Positions 1 to 8,060 of a stretch of 30,187 bases of DNA are shown here, in pieces. Each line of letters opens with the position of its first letter. Positions within the stretch are counted from its first letter, which is position 1. The position numbers and the translations under genes were made by a program. The DNA lies in the NCBI GenBank assembly GCA_964473045.1, contig CAYYMX010000008.1, positions 1 to 30,187 of the forward strand, given 5' to 3'. The stretch is from CAYYMX01 sp964473045. GTDB taxonomy: Bacteria > Pseudomonadota > Alphaproteobacteria > Methylaequorales > Methylaequoraceae. The notes under the pieces were generated by a model. It made no database searches and had not been told where the DNA came from. It saw only the letters and a program-made list of their open reading frames with translations.

Positions 1-1721
1 TGGATCATTTGATCAACTGTTACTCTTTTGAGAGAAGCATTTTCTTCTATTCTCTTTGTCCTTGCCCTATATTGTGTAACCTCTCTAGCTCTGGATTCAC
101 TTGCTACCACAACAAACTTATCACCTGACTCTGGCGCTCCAGAAAGTCCTAACAATTCAACAGGATAACTTGGTAGCGCTCTTTTTAATCTTTTACCTTC
201 ATCGTCACAAATGGCTCTAATCTTTCCCCACTCTTTTCCTGCAATTACAACATCTCCAACATTCAAACATCCATTTTGGACTAACACAGAAGTTACTGTC
301 CCCTTACCCTTTTCAATCTTTGACTCTATAACCGTTCCTTCAGAGCTTCTGTTAGGGTTTGCCTTTAATTCAAGAACTTCCGCTTGAAGTATAATTGCCT
401 CTAATAGTTCTTCCAGACCTTCTTTTGTTTTAGCTGAAACTTTTACAAAGGCAGTTTCTCCTCCCATTCTTTCGCTTATGATTTCATATTTCATTAGATC
501 AGACTCAACCTTCTCAGAGTTTGCAGAAGGTAAGTCAATTTTATTTATTGCGACTATTATAGGACAACCCGATGCCTTAGCATGACTTATAACTTCGACT
601 GTTTGAGCATTAACACTATCATCAGCAGCTATAACAAGAATAATTATATCAGTAAGGTTTGAGCCTCTTGCTCTCATTTGACTAAATGCTGCGTGCCCCG
701 GTGTATCTATAAAAGTTATCTCTTGGCCATTTTTTGTTTTAACCATATATGAACCAATATGCTGCGTAATACCTCCAGCCTCTGAAAGAACAACCTTTTT
801 TTCCCTTATTGCATCCAAAATTGATGTTTTCCCATGATCAACATGACCCATAATTGTCACAACAGGCGGACGCACTTTAAGTTTTTCTGCACTATCTAAT
901 TTTCCAGAGAGTCCTATTTCAACATCCGATTCACTAATTCTTTTGGAAACATGACCAAGTTCAATCACAACCAACTCAGCAGTATCACCATCAATTGTTT
1001 GATTGATTGTTGCCATTACACCTAGTTTCATCAACACTTTAATTAGTGTTGATGACTTTTCAGCTAATCTCGAAGCTAATTCATTTACCGCAATAAAGTC
1101 AGGAATAATAATTTCTCTTTTTTTCTTTTCTTTATTGTCAAATAACTCTTTGCTTTCCGGTTTAATTATATTCCGTTGTTTTGCTTTTTCTCTTGCTCTT
1201 TTGATTGCGGCCAAAGATCTTACTTTCTCATTATTTTCATCATTTAGAGCCTGGGAAATTGTTAGTTTTCCTTTTCTTCTATTCTCAAAACTTTTACTTG
1301 TTTTAATTGGCTTAGGCATTCTAGCCTTTTCCGAATTTTCATCCAAAATCTTCTTTGATTCAAGACTGTCTTTGACAGAATTTTTTTTAGGTGGTTTATT
1401 TTCTTTATTGTCAACTTTCTCTAAAGGTTTCTTATTCTCAAAAACCTTGTTAACAATTTCTTTTTTCGGAGAATCATTGGTTTGAACTTCCTCTATTTGG
1501 GTTTCTTCACTTTTTGAAACTGGATCGGAAAAAACTGGTTTTTCATTGTAATCTGCTTCTAGTTGATTAGGGCTATTTAATGTTCTCTTTTTTTTAACTT
1601 CAACAGATACAGATTTTGTCCTCCCATGAGAAAAACTCTGCTTTATTTGTCCAACATTAAAAGTTTTTTTTAACTCTAGCCTTCCCGTCAATGTTGTTTT
1701 TTTATTTTTATCTTTATCCAT
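1..1721 (-). CDS. infB: Translation initiation factor IF-2 (partial, C-terminus beyond the left edge)
   Basis: Initiation factor IF-2 is the GTPase that brings initiator fMet-tRNA to the 30S subunit and promotes 50S joining. The reading frame starts at the ATG at 1719-1721, one base after the nusA stop, and stays open for 573 codons to the window edge. A short N-terminal block (about residues 12-36: LTGRLELKKTF, then QSFSHGRTKSVSVEVKKKR) is the alphaproteobacterial IF-2 start. A lysine/glutamate-rich, low-complexity linker follows. The G domain begins at residue 292 with GHVDHGKTS (G1), followed by DTPGHAAF (G3) and NKID (G4), then the beta-barrel domain II. The G domain lies nearer the N-terminus than in the ~890-residue E. 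coli protein, so the linker is short. Cotranscription with nusA is expected. ylxR, which commonly sits between nusA and infB, is absent. The protein is certain; only the missing C-terminus cannot be judged. Confidence 0.97.
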   Translation of the reverse strand, partial: MDKDKNKKTTLTGRLELKKTFNVGQIKQSFSHGRTKSVSVEVKKKRTLNSPNQLEADYNEKPVFSDPVSKSEETQIEEVQTNDSPKKEIVNKVFENKKPLEKVDNKENKPPKKNSVKDSLESKKILDENSEKARMPKPIKTSKSFENRRKGKLTISQALNDENNEKVRSLAAIKRAREKAKQRNIIKPESKELFDNKEKKKREIIIPDFIAVNELASRLAEKSSTLIKVLMKLGVMATINQTIDGDTAELVVIELGHVSKRISESDVEIGLSGKLDSAEKLKVRPPVVTIMGHVDHGKTSILDAIREKKVVLSEAGGITQHIGSYMVKTKNGQEITFIDTPGHAAFSQMRARGSNLTDIIILVIAADDSVNAQTVEVISHAKASGCPIIVAINKIDLPSANSEKVESDLMKYEIISERMGGETAFVKVSAKTKEGLEELLEAIILQAEVLELKANPNRSSEGTVIESKIEKGKGTVTSVLVQNGCLNVGDVVIAGKEWGKIRAICDDEGKRLKRALPSYPVELLGLSGAPESGDKFVVVASESRAREVTQYRARTKRIEENASLKRVTVDQMI

Positions 1722-1722
1722 T

Positions 1723-3243
1723 CTATTTTTTTTCAAACCAATGTTTTCTTGACTCCATTATAATATCATCAGCCTTTTTTGATTCAATATCATCAATAAT
1801 ATCGAGTAATTCAGGGCTTGAAAGGTCTGCAAGTTGATCTCTCGTTTTTATATCATTATCTTTCAACTTAATTAATTGCTCAGTTGTTAAAAATTCTTGA
1901 CTTAGCAAGTAATCATCTAGACCACTTTCCTTCAAAAGTACCAAATTTTCTTTATTTCTTTTTTCTAAATATTGCTTTGCTCTGGTAATCAGCTCAGCAG
2001 CAAGACTTTCATCAAACCCCTCAATCGATGCCAAATCGTCTAATGTAACCATTGAAATTTCTTCTAAACTACTAAAACCCTCACTAACTAGAAGATGGGC
2101 AATAACTTCATCGACGTCTAAATTTTCAATGAATTTTTGAGACAGACTTTTAACTTCTTCACTTCTTCTTTCAGATTCTTGACTAACTGTTAAAATATCT
2201 ATATTCCAACCTGCCAAAGAACTTGCAAGTCGAACATTTTGACCCTTTCTTCCGATAGCAAGGCTAAGCTGTTCATCGGGAACTATCACATCAATTTTTT
2301 TTGACTCTTCATCAATAATTACTTTTTCAACCTCTGCAGGACCAAGAGCATTAACAACGAATGTTGCAATATCCTCAGACCATAAAACAATATCAATTTT
2401 TTCTCCCTGCAGCTCATTTACAACAGCTTGCACTCTACTGCCTCGCATTCCAACACAAGCACCAACAGGGTCAATGCTTTTTTCTTTTGTAAACACAGCT
2501 ATTTTTGCTCTACTTCCTGGATCCCTTGCAACAGACTTAACTTCAATGATTCCATCGTAAATTTCTGGAACCTCTTGAAAAAATAGTTTGACTAGAAAGT
2601 TGTTATGTGCACGTGACAAAAATATTTGAGGACCTTTCAAATCATGCCTTACATCTGTGATATATGACCTAATTCTATCTGACCTTCTAAAAACCTCCTT
2701 ATTTAACAATTCCTCTCTTCTTAGAATTGCCTCGCCTTTTCCTAAATCAACTATTAAATTTCCATATTCAACCCTTTTAACTATCCCATTAACAATCTCC
2801 CCAACTTTATCTTTAAATTCATTAAATTGCATAATTCTCTCAGCTTCCTTAACTTTCTGAAATATCACTTGCTTAGCTGTCTGAACGGCAATTCTCCCAA
2901 AATCAAGAGGAGGTAGTTCCTCAACCAAAAATTCACCTAATTTTAGCTTATTTTTTGAAGGCAATTGACTTAACGCTATTTTATTTGTCCTTTCTTCCAT
3001 CGGAAGTGTCTCTGGATCCTCAACAACCTCTTGATACCTGAAAAGTCCTATTTTACCACTCTTTTTATCTACCTGAGCTCTTATATCAAGTTCATAGCCA
3101 TACTTGGTTCTACCTGCTTTTGCAATTGCAGTTTCCATAGCTTCTAGAACTTCCTCTGCACTTATACCTTTTTCTTTCGCAATATTCTTTGCAACATCAA
3201 TTAAATCGAGTGATGTCTGATCTTTAATTTCATTGTTCTCCAA
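1723..3243 (-). CDS. nusA: Transcription termination/antitermination factor NusA
   Basis: NusA binds RNA polymerase and nascent RNA and controls pausing, termination and antitermination. The 506-residue protein has the full alphaproteobacterial layout: N-terminal polymerase-binding domain (about 10-135), S1 domain (about 147-205, VGEIVNGIVKRVEYGNLIVD), KH1 (about 236-290, with VGMRGSRVQAVV), KH2 (about 318-352, with LSLAIGRKGQNVRLAS) and two acidic C-terminal repeats (around 372-425 with SIEGFDESLA, and 440-490). The start is unusual: the codon at 3241-3243 is TTG. An in-frame TAG three codons upstream excludes a longer form, and AAAAGG at 3253-3258 is a plausible ribosome-binding site. The family N-terminus aligns well with this start. 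It is followed after one base by infB. The usual upstream neighbour rimP is missing. Confidence 0.97.
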   Translation of the reverse strand: MENNEIKDQTSLDLIDVAKNIAKEKGISAEEVLEAMETAIAKAGRTKYGYELDIRAQVDKKSGKIGLFRYQEVVEDPETLPMEERTNKIALSQLPSKNKLKLGEFLVEELPPLDFGRIAVQTAKQVIFQKVKEAERIMQFNEFKDKVGEIVNGIVKRVEYGNLIVDLGKGEAILRREELLNKEVFRRSDRIRSYITDVRHDLKGPQIFLSRAHNNFLVKLFFQEVPEIYDGIIEVKSVARDPGSRAKIAVFTKEKSIDPVGACVGMRGSRVQAVVNELQGEKIDIVLWSEDIATFVVNALGPAEVEKVIIDEESKKIDVIVPDEQLSLAIGRKGQNVRLASSLAGWNIDILTVSQESERRSEEVKSLSQKFIENLDVDEVIAHLLVSEGFSSLEEISMVTLDDLASIEGFDESLAAELITRAKQYLEKRNKENLVLLKESGLDDYLLSQEFLTTEQLIKLKDNDIKTRDQLADLSSPELLDIIDDIESKKADDIIMESRKHWFEKK

Positions 3244-3279
3244 TTTTTTCTACCTTTTAATTCTTTTAGATTTTTAATT

Positions 3280-3308
3280 AGAATATTTAATATCAATACT
3301 TTTGTAAA
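3280..3308 (-). promoter_or_regulatory. Candidate sigma-70 promoter for nusA-infB
   Basis: Read on the minus strand in the 96-base trmB-nusA gap, TTTACA (3308-3303) lies 17 bases before TATTCT (3285-3280). These match the -35 and -10 consensus at 5/6 and 4/6 positions with ideal spacing. The predicted start would leave a short leader of about 30 bases before the TTG start of nusA. The region is very AT-rich, so chance matches are common and this is a prediction only. Confidence 0.4.
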
Positions 3309-3339
3309 ACTTAAACAAATTTAAATATTTTTTTTAACT

Positions 3340-4005
3340 TCAAGCCTTATTTTTTTTAAAAACAACATAGAAAGATCTTTTTTCATTTCTTTTAGACCTC
3401 AAATGATATTTAGTTGGTCTTATATCAAAAAAACTCATTGCTCTTTCGTCTCTTAAATTAGACAAAATTTTAAAATCCTGATTAATATAAAAATTATACA
3501 AAATTTGATTTAAATAATCTTCCTCATCTGAAGAAACAATCACATTAGAATTCTTATTTGTGATAGTTGAGAGTAAATTAACAAATTTTTCACTAATTAA
3601 TCTTCTTTTTTTATGTTTTTTTTTTTGCCAGGGGTCAGGAAAAAGAATAAAAATTTTATTAAAATTTATTGTTCGAATGTAGTTATAAAAGTTTAAAAAA
3701 TCAAAATTGGAAATAAAAAGGTTTTTCAATCCTAATAAATGAATTTTTTTTTTTAATTTAATAAGGCCATTCAAATAAGGATCACAAGCAATAAAACATT
3801 CATTTTTTTTCAAGGAAGCCTGATGAACACTATTATCTCCTGTTCCAAATCCAACTTCCAAATTAAATAAACTAAATCTTTTTTTAATTTTCATGATTCT
3901 TTTAAAAGCATTTGTATTGTGTAAAAAAAAATTTTCATCCCAAAGATTAGAAATTTCTGATTTAGAAACATTTCTGGATAATCTTCTGCCGTAAAAAGAT
4001 TGCAT
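3340..4005 (-). CDS. trmB: tRNA (guanine-N7-)-methyltransferase TrmB, divergent
   Basis: TrmB makes m7G46 in the tRNA variable loop using S-adenosylmethionine. The 221-residue protein has the family landmarks: the SAM-binding loop EVGFGTGD (about 51-58), the signature LFPDPWQKKKHKKRR (about 121-135) and SSDEEDY (the T/S-x-D-x-x-x-Y region). The C-terminal block reads RPTKYHLR, where the family normally has T-[KR]-[FY]-E; the glutamate is replaced by histidine. Its ATG directly follows the metK stop codon with no spacer, so it is probably translated by coupling from the SAM synthase message. That pairing makes sense, because the enzyme uses the product of metK. It is lysine-rich like its neighbours. 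The identification is firm from the FPDPW motif and gene order; full activity is less certain. Confidence 0.93.
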   Translation of the reverse strand: MQSFYGRRLSRNVSKSEISNLWDENFFLHNTNAFKRIMKIKKRFSLFNLEVGFGTGDNSVHQASLKKNECFIACDPYLNGLIKLKKKIHLLGLKNLFISNFDFLNFYNYIRTINFNKIFILFPDPWQKKKHKKRRLISEKFVNLLSTITNKNSNVIVSSDEEDYLNQILYNFYINQDFKILSNLRDERAMSFFDIRPTKYHLRSKRNEKRSFYVVFKKNKA

Positions 4006-5193
4006 CTAATAATTTTTAAGAATAGTCTCAATAAAGTTTAATCTCTCCCAAGAAAATGAACCTGTTTTTTTACAAAAATCCCTTCCAAAATGACCATAGG
4101 TTGCTGTCTTCTCGTAAATAGGTCTATCAAGTTTCAATAATTTTTTTATGCCAGATGGAGATAAATCTATATTGTCATTAATTATTTCAATTAATTTTTT
4201 AGTATTAACATTGGATTGACTATCAGTTTTCAAATAAATCGAAATAGGCTCTGAAACACCAATAGCATAAGATAATTGGATTAAACATTTTTTGGCAACC
4301 TTACTTGCTACTATATTTTTTGCAAGATATCTAGCAATGTAGGCTGCAGACCTATCAACCTTTGTGTAATCTTTCCCTGAAAATGCTCCACCACCATGTG
4401 GAGCTGCGCCACCATAAGTATCGACAATAATTTTTCTACCTGTTAAACCCGTATCTCCATCTGGGCCTCCAATAACAAATCTTCCGGTTGGATTTACCAA
4501 AATTTCTTTCTCGTTTGGAATAGTTTCTCTAGGTAATGCTTGTCGTATAATTTCTGTAACCTTTTTTCTTATTTCAATGTTTGATGGTGTTTCTGTATGT
4601 TGAGTAGAAACAACGATGGAAGTAATTTTTTGAGGTTCACCATTTTCATATAATACACTAACTTGACTTTTTGAGTCGGGACCAAAGAAAGAATCATTCT
4701 CATGCCTATACTTTGACAAGGTTTGAAGAATTTTATGAGAAAACTCAATAGGTGCAGGCATAAAATTAGCAGTTTCAGAACACGCATATCCAAACATTAT
4801 TCCTTGGTCTCCAGCTCCTTGAGCTTTCTCGTTTTCAATTTCATCAACTCCTAAAGCAATGTCTACAGATTGTTTATGTAAATAGTTTTCAATCTCAAGC
4901 GTTTCCCAATTAAATCCTTCCTGATCATAACCAATATCTTTAATTTTTTTTCTTACGAGATCTTCAATTATTTTATCATTGATCATTCCAACATTTTTTT
5001 TAATGCCTACTTCTCCAGACAAAATAACTCTATTTGTAGTAGCAAGTGTTTCACAAGCAACTCTAGCATTTTTGTCAGCACTCATATAAAGATCCAAGAC
5101 AACGTCAGATATTTGATCACAAACCTTATCTGGATGACCTTCAGAAACTGATTCACTAGTAAAAATATAGCTTTCTTTATTTGCGAAATTCAT
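4006..5193 (-). CDS. metK: S-adenosylmethionine synthase
   Basis: Methionine adenosyltransferase makes SAM from methionine and ATP in the cytosol. The 395-residue protein matches the family length and carries its motifs: FTSESVSEGHPDKVCDQISD near the start, GAGDQGIMFGYA (about 126-137) and GGGAFSGKD (about 267-275), plus DTYGG just before that. It begins with ATG at 5191-5193, 16 bases after the lnt stop, and its TAG touches the ATG of trmB. The 16-base gap leaves no room for a SAM riboswitch of the kinds found before metK in some alphaproteobacteria. A regulator gene of the XRE type often found between lnt and metK in this order is also absent. Confidence 0.98.
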   Translation of the reverse strand: MNFANKESYIFTSESVSEGHPDKVCDQISDVVLDLYMSADKNARVACETLATTNRVILSGEVGIKKNVGMINDKIIEDLVRKKIKDIGYDQEGFNWETLEIENYLHKQSVDIALGVDEIENEKAQGAGDQGIMFGYACSETANFMPAPIEFSHKILQTLSKYRHENDSFFGPDSKSQVSVLYENGEPQKITSIVVSTQHTETPSNIEIRKKVTEIIRQALPRETIPNEKEILVNPTGRFVIGGPDGDTGLTGRKIIVDTYGGAAPHGGGAFSGKDYTKVDRSAAYIARYLAKNIVASKVAKKCLIQLSYAIGVSEPISIYLKTDSQSNVNTKKLIEIINDNIDLSPSGIKKLLKLDRPIYEKTATYGHFGRDFCKKTGSFSWERLNFIETILKNY

Positions 5194-5209
5194 TGATAAA
5201 ATTATTAGG

Positions 5210-6733
5210 TTAAAATTTTTTCTTTTTCAATCTTTTTTTGAATTGTAAAGATTTATCAAGAAAAATAAATAATATAAGATTTGTAAAAAAAATAAATAGT
5301 ATCATCAAATTTCCATACTGCATAAATAACGTTTTACTAGTTTTAAGTTCTAATTCATAATCTAGATAACCCGCACTATTATGCTTTATCTTGCCTAAAA
5401 TTTTTCCCGTCTTATCTGTTACAACAGAAATGCCTGAATTAGCAACTCTTATAAGAGGAATCCCTTTTTCTACGGCTCTAAAAATTGATGCAGCCAAATG
5501 CTGCCTTGGTCCTGTTGTATCTCCAAACCAAGCATCGTTGGTTATATTAACAATTAATTCTGGTCCATAAGTATTAAACGACTGGAAAATAGCTTCATAA
5601 CAAATTGAGGGCTCAAAATTAAATTTTTTTTCTAAAAATTTGACGCTAACTATCTTATCTTTTTTTCCAGAACTAAAGTCTTTTGATCCTGCAGTAAGTT
5701 TGGAAAACTTAAAAAATTTCTTCAGAGGAATAAATTCACCAAATGGAACTAGTATTTTTTTGTCATAAATTTGAACTGAGTCTTTATTTATTAGATATAA
5801 AGAATTAAAAACTTTCGTAGATCCTTCAAAAGTTTCTCTGTTCAGGGCACCAGTTAATAAAATTGATTCCTGATCAATTCTTTTTTTGATATATTTTAAC
5901 AAATCTTTTTCTTCATTTAGGAAGAATGGGACAGCCACTTCAGGCCAAACAATAAAACTTTTTTTTTGTAAGCTTTCATTTGAAAAGTAAATTAACTTTT
6001 CCAAATTTTTTTTCATTAATGATCTATCCCATTTTTCATCTTGCGCAATATTAGGCTGAACGATTCTAATTCTTAGATTCTCATGATTTTTTTTATCTTC
6101 AGAAATATTTAATTTGCTAAATACAAAGATAAAAAAAGGAAAGAATAAAAATGTGGTTAAAAAAATAAATTTTTTTTTTTCAATAACCGACATAGCTAAA
6201 ATAACAAACCAGTTAATAGTAAAAAAACTTAGGCCAAAAACTCCTACATAACTTACTATTCCTATGAATTGACTTTCAAAAGCCCAAATATGTGCAGTTA
6301 GGTTAAAGGGTAATCCTCCAAATAATTTTGATCTAGAAATTTCTGAAATAAAAAAAAATGTACTTATAATTAATGAATTTAAAAAAAACAAATCCCTATT
6401 CAGAAATTTTAAGCAATAGCTAGTTAGTAAGGAAGGTATTGAAAAAAACAATCCCATCATAAATGGAAATATAAAGAGGACAAATGGTGCAAGAATGTAA
6501 TGTTTTTCAAAAACTAGAAATGGAGAAATTATCCAATGCATTGAACTTAAAAAAAAACCAGTACCAAATGACCAACCTAGAAAAAAAACTTTTTTTTTAT
6601 TTTCTTGATCAAAAATATTTTTAAAAAAAAAATAGTAGGAAATTATAGTAAAAGGGACAAGGTAAATAAACGAAATCGAAATTCCATTGACAATTCCAAA
6701 GAAAAAATTTTGGAAAAGTACATTTTTCTTCAT
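5210..6733 (-). CDS. lnt: Apolipoprotein N-acyltransferase
   Basis: Lnt adds the third acyl chain to the N-terminal cysteine of lipoproteins at the periplasmic face of the inner membrane. The 507-residue protein has about six hydrophobic segments in its first 210 residues, then a nitrilase-like domain (about 220-450), then a last membrane segment near the C-terminus. The catalytic triad is visible: Glu265 in VWPEVAVPF, Lys325 in YDKKILVPFGEF and Cys378 in SICYEAIF. NDAWFGDTTGPRQHL (about 399-413) is also a family signature. It starts with ATG one base before the corC stop region and is part of the corC-lnt-metK run. The first half is rich in Phe and Lys, as expected for an AT-rich genome. Confidence 0.96.
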   Translation of the reverse strand: MKKNVLFQNFFFGIVNGISISFIYLVPFTIISYYFFFKNIFDQENKKKVFFLGWSFGTGFFLSSMHWIISPFLVFEKHYILAPFVLFIFPFMMGLFFSIPSLLTSYCLKFLNRDLFFLNSLIISTFFFISEISRSKLFGGLPFNLTAHIWAFESQFIGIVSYVGVFGLSFFTINWFVILAMSVIEKKKFIFLTTFLFFPFFIFVFSKLNISEDKKNHENLRIRIVQPNIAQDEKWDRSLMKKNLEKLIYFSNESLQKKSFIVWPEVAVPFFLNEEKDLLKYIKKRIDQESILLTGALNRETFEGSTKVFNSLYLINKDSVQIYDKKILVPFGEFIPLKKFFKFSKLTAGSKDFSSGKKDKIVSVKFLEKKFNFEPSICYEAIFQSFNTYGPELIVNITNDAWFGDTTGPRQHLAASIFRAVEKGIPLIRVANSGISVVTDKTGKILGKIKHNSAGYLDYELELKTSKTLFMQYGNLMILFIFFTNLILFIFLDKSLQFKKRLKKKKF

Positions 6734-7594
6734 TTATCTTACAACTACATTCATTCTATTAATCCTTCTAGTATCTGCATCAAGGATGTTAAATTCAATC
6801 CCACTTGAATGATAAATAATCTCACCACGCTCAGGAATCCTTCCTGCTAAAAAATAAACTAACCCTCCCAAAGTATCAACTTCACCTCTCTCTTGATCTT
6901 TCAAAAATTTTCCAATAATTTTTTCAAATTCTTCAATAACAACTCTAGCAGAAACCTCATATGTGTTTTTAGAAACTTTTTTTATTTCATTGACTTGCTC
7001 TAAATCATGTTCATCCTTAATTTCTCCAACAATTTCTTCAACTAAATCTTCAATAGTAACCAAACCATTTGTTCCACCAAACTCATCTACAACAATTGAC
7101 ATATGGATTTGTTCAGACCGCATCTTCAATAAAAGGTCTAGAATCTTCATAGAAGGAGATGAAAATAATATTTTTCTTATTAATCTTTTTGTTATTTTAC
7201 CCTTGGTAGTAATTTTTTCTTTTTTGTTCATTTTTTTAAATAAGTCTCTAATATGGATCATACCAACAATCTTATCCAAATTTTCCCTATAAATCGGAAT
7301 CCTTGAATGCTTAGTTTTATCTATATATGATATTAGGTCATTTAATGAAATATGTTCGGCAACTGCATCAACATTTGCTCTTGGAATCATAATATCCTCT
7401 AAACACTTGTTGTTAAGATTTATAACATTCTTAAAAATTTTTTTGGTTCCATCATCAATATTTTGGTCTACATTTTTTTTATCAACGATTAGATCCTCAA
7501 GAACTTCCTTTATATTGTTATTTTTTTTTCCTTTTTTTTTAACAATAAGATTAATTTTTGTAAGGAATTTTTTGAAAAATTTTTTATTCATCAT
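6734..7594 (-). CDS. corC: CorC/YbeX-type CBS-domain protein
   Basis: This is the small cytosolic CBS-pair protein linked in other bacteria to Mg/Co homeostasis and ribosome-associated functions. The 286-residue form has a lysine-rich N-terminus, a paired CBS region (MIPRANVDAVAE through IVGMIHIRDLF, then IHMSIVVDEFGGTNGLVTIEDL) and the C-terminal CorC/HlyC domain, which includes the RGEVDTLGGLVYFLAGRIPERG region. I place the start at the first of two adjacent ATGs (7592-7594; the other is 7589-7591). A frame open to 7639 would add 15 residues inside ybeY that look unlike the family. The chosen start overlaps the 3' end of ybeY by 11 bases and suggests translational coupling. No strong ribosome-binding site is visible. 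Confidence 0.93.
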   Translation of the reverse strand: MMNKKFFKKFLTKINLIVKKKGKKNNNIKEVLEDLIVDKKNVDQNIDDGTKKIFKNVINLNNKCLEDIMIPRANVDAVAEHISLNDLISYIDKTKHSRIPIYRENLDKIVGMIHIRDLFKKMNKKEKITTKGKITKRLIRKILFSSPSMKILDLLLKMRSEQIHMSIVVDEFGGTNGLVTIEDLVEEIVGEIKDEHDLEQVNEIKKVSKNTYEVSARVVIEEFEKIIGKFLKDQERGEVDTLGGLVYFLAGRIPERGEIIYHSSGIEFNILDADTRRINRMNVVVR

Positions 7595-8060
7595 ATGGTG
7601 ACTGGATTGATAGTTTGGACAAAATTTCAGATTCCGCACTTTCCATTAATTCTGCATCATTATTGTTTTCGTGTCCATAACCCATCAAATGAAGCAAACC
7701 ATGCAGAACTATATGTGATAAATGGTCAGAAAAACTTTTTTTTAAATCAATGGCTTCCGTTTTTATTTTTTCTAATGAAACCACTATATCTCCAAGTAAT
7801 ATAAAAGAATGAAACGCACTAATCAAACTTTCAATATTTTGAGGAAAAGATAATACATTTGTTGATTTCTTAATATTCTTATATTTAAGGTTCATTTCTT
7901 TAATTTTTTTGTTGTTAGTAAAAAGGACCGAGACATAGAAAGGAACCTTCTGCTTCTTTGGTTTTAATTCTTTAAATGCTAATTCTAATGTCCTACTAGC
8001 TATATTGGTAACATTTTTCTTATCAAAACCTAGGTTTTTCTCAAAAGTTATATCAATCAT
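7584..8060 (-). CDS. ybeY: Endoribonuclease / rRNA maturation factor YbeY
   Basis: YbeY is a metal-dependent RNase involved in 16S rRNA 3' end maturation and ribosome quality control. From the ATG at 8058-8060 the protein has 158 residues, close to the 155 of E. coli. It contains TNVLSFP (about 68-74) and the metal-binding motif H-G-L-L-H-L-M-G-Y-G-H (His120, His124, His130). Two conserved positions differ: the Arg of the YR pair (Arg59 in E. coli) is Lys61, and the Asp of GYDH is Gly. The frame is open to an ATG at 8126, which would add 22 residues inside phoH. The shorter form, overlapping phoH by 8 bases, fits the family better. It sits in the conserved phoH-ybeY-corC-lnt order. Confidence 0.94.
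   Translation of the reverse strand: MIDITFEKNLGFDKKNVTNIASRTLELAFKELKPKKQKVPFYVSVLFTNNKKIKEMNLKYKNIKKSTNVLSFPQNIESLISAFHSFILLGDIVVSLEKIKTEAIDLKKSFSDHLSHIVLHGLLHLMGYGHENNNDAELMESAESEILSKLSIQSPYDE

Noticed and set aside
1003..1485. A 160-codon open frame on the plus strand opposite infB
   Set aside because: It is antisense to the low-complexity linker of IF-2; its hydrophobic make-up comes from the complementary lysine/glutamate codons.
5194..5209. SAM riboswitch upstream of metK
   Set aside because: Only 16 bases separate lnt and metK, too few for any known SAM riboswitch, and none of the expected helices are seen in the end of lnt.
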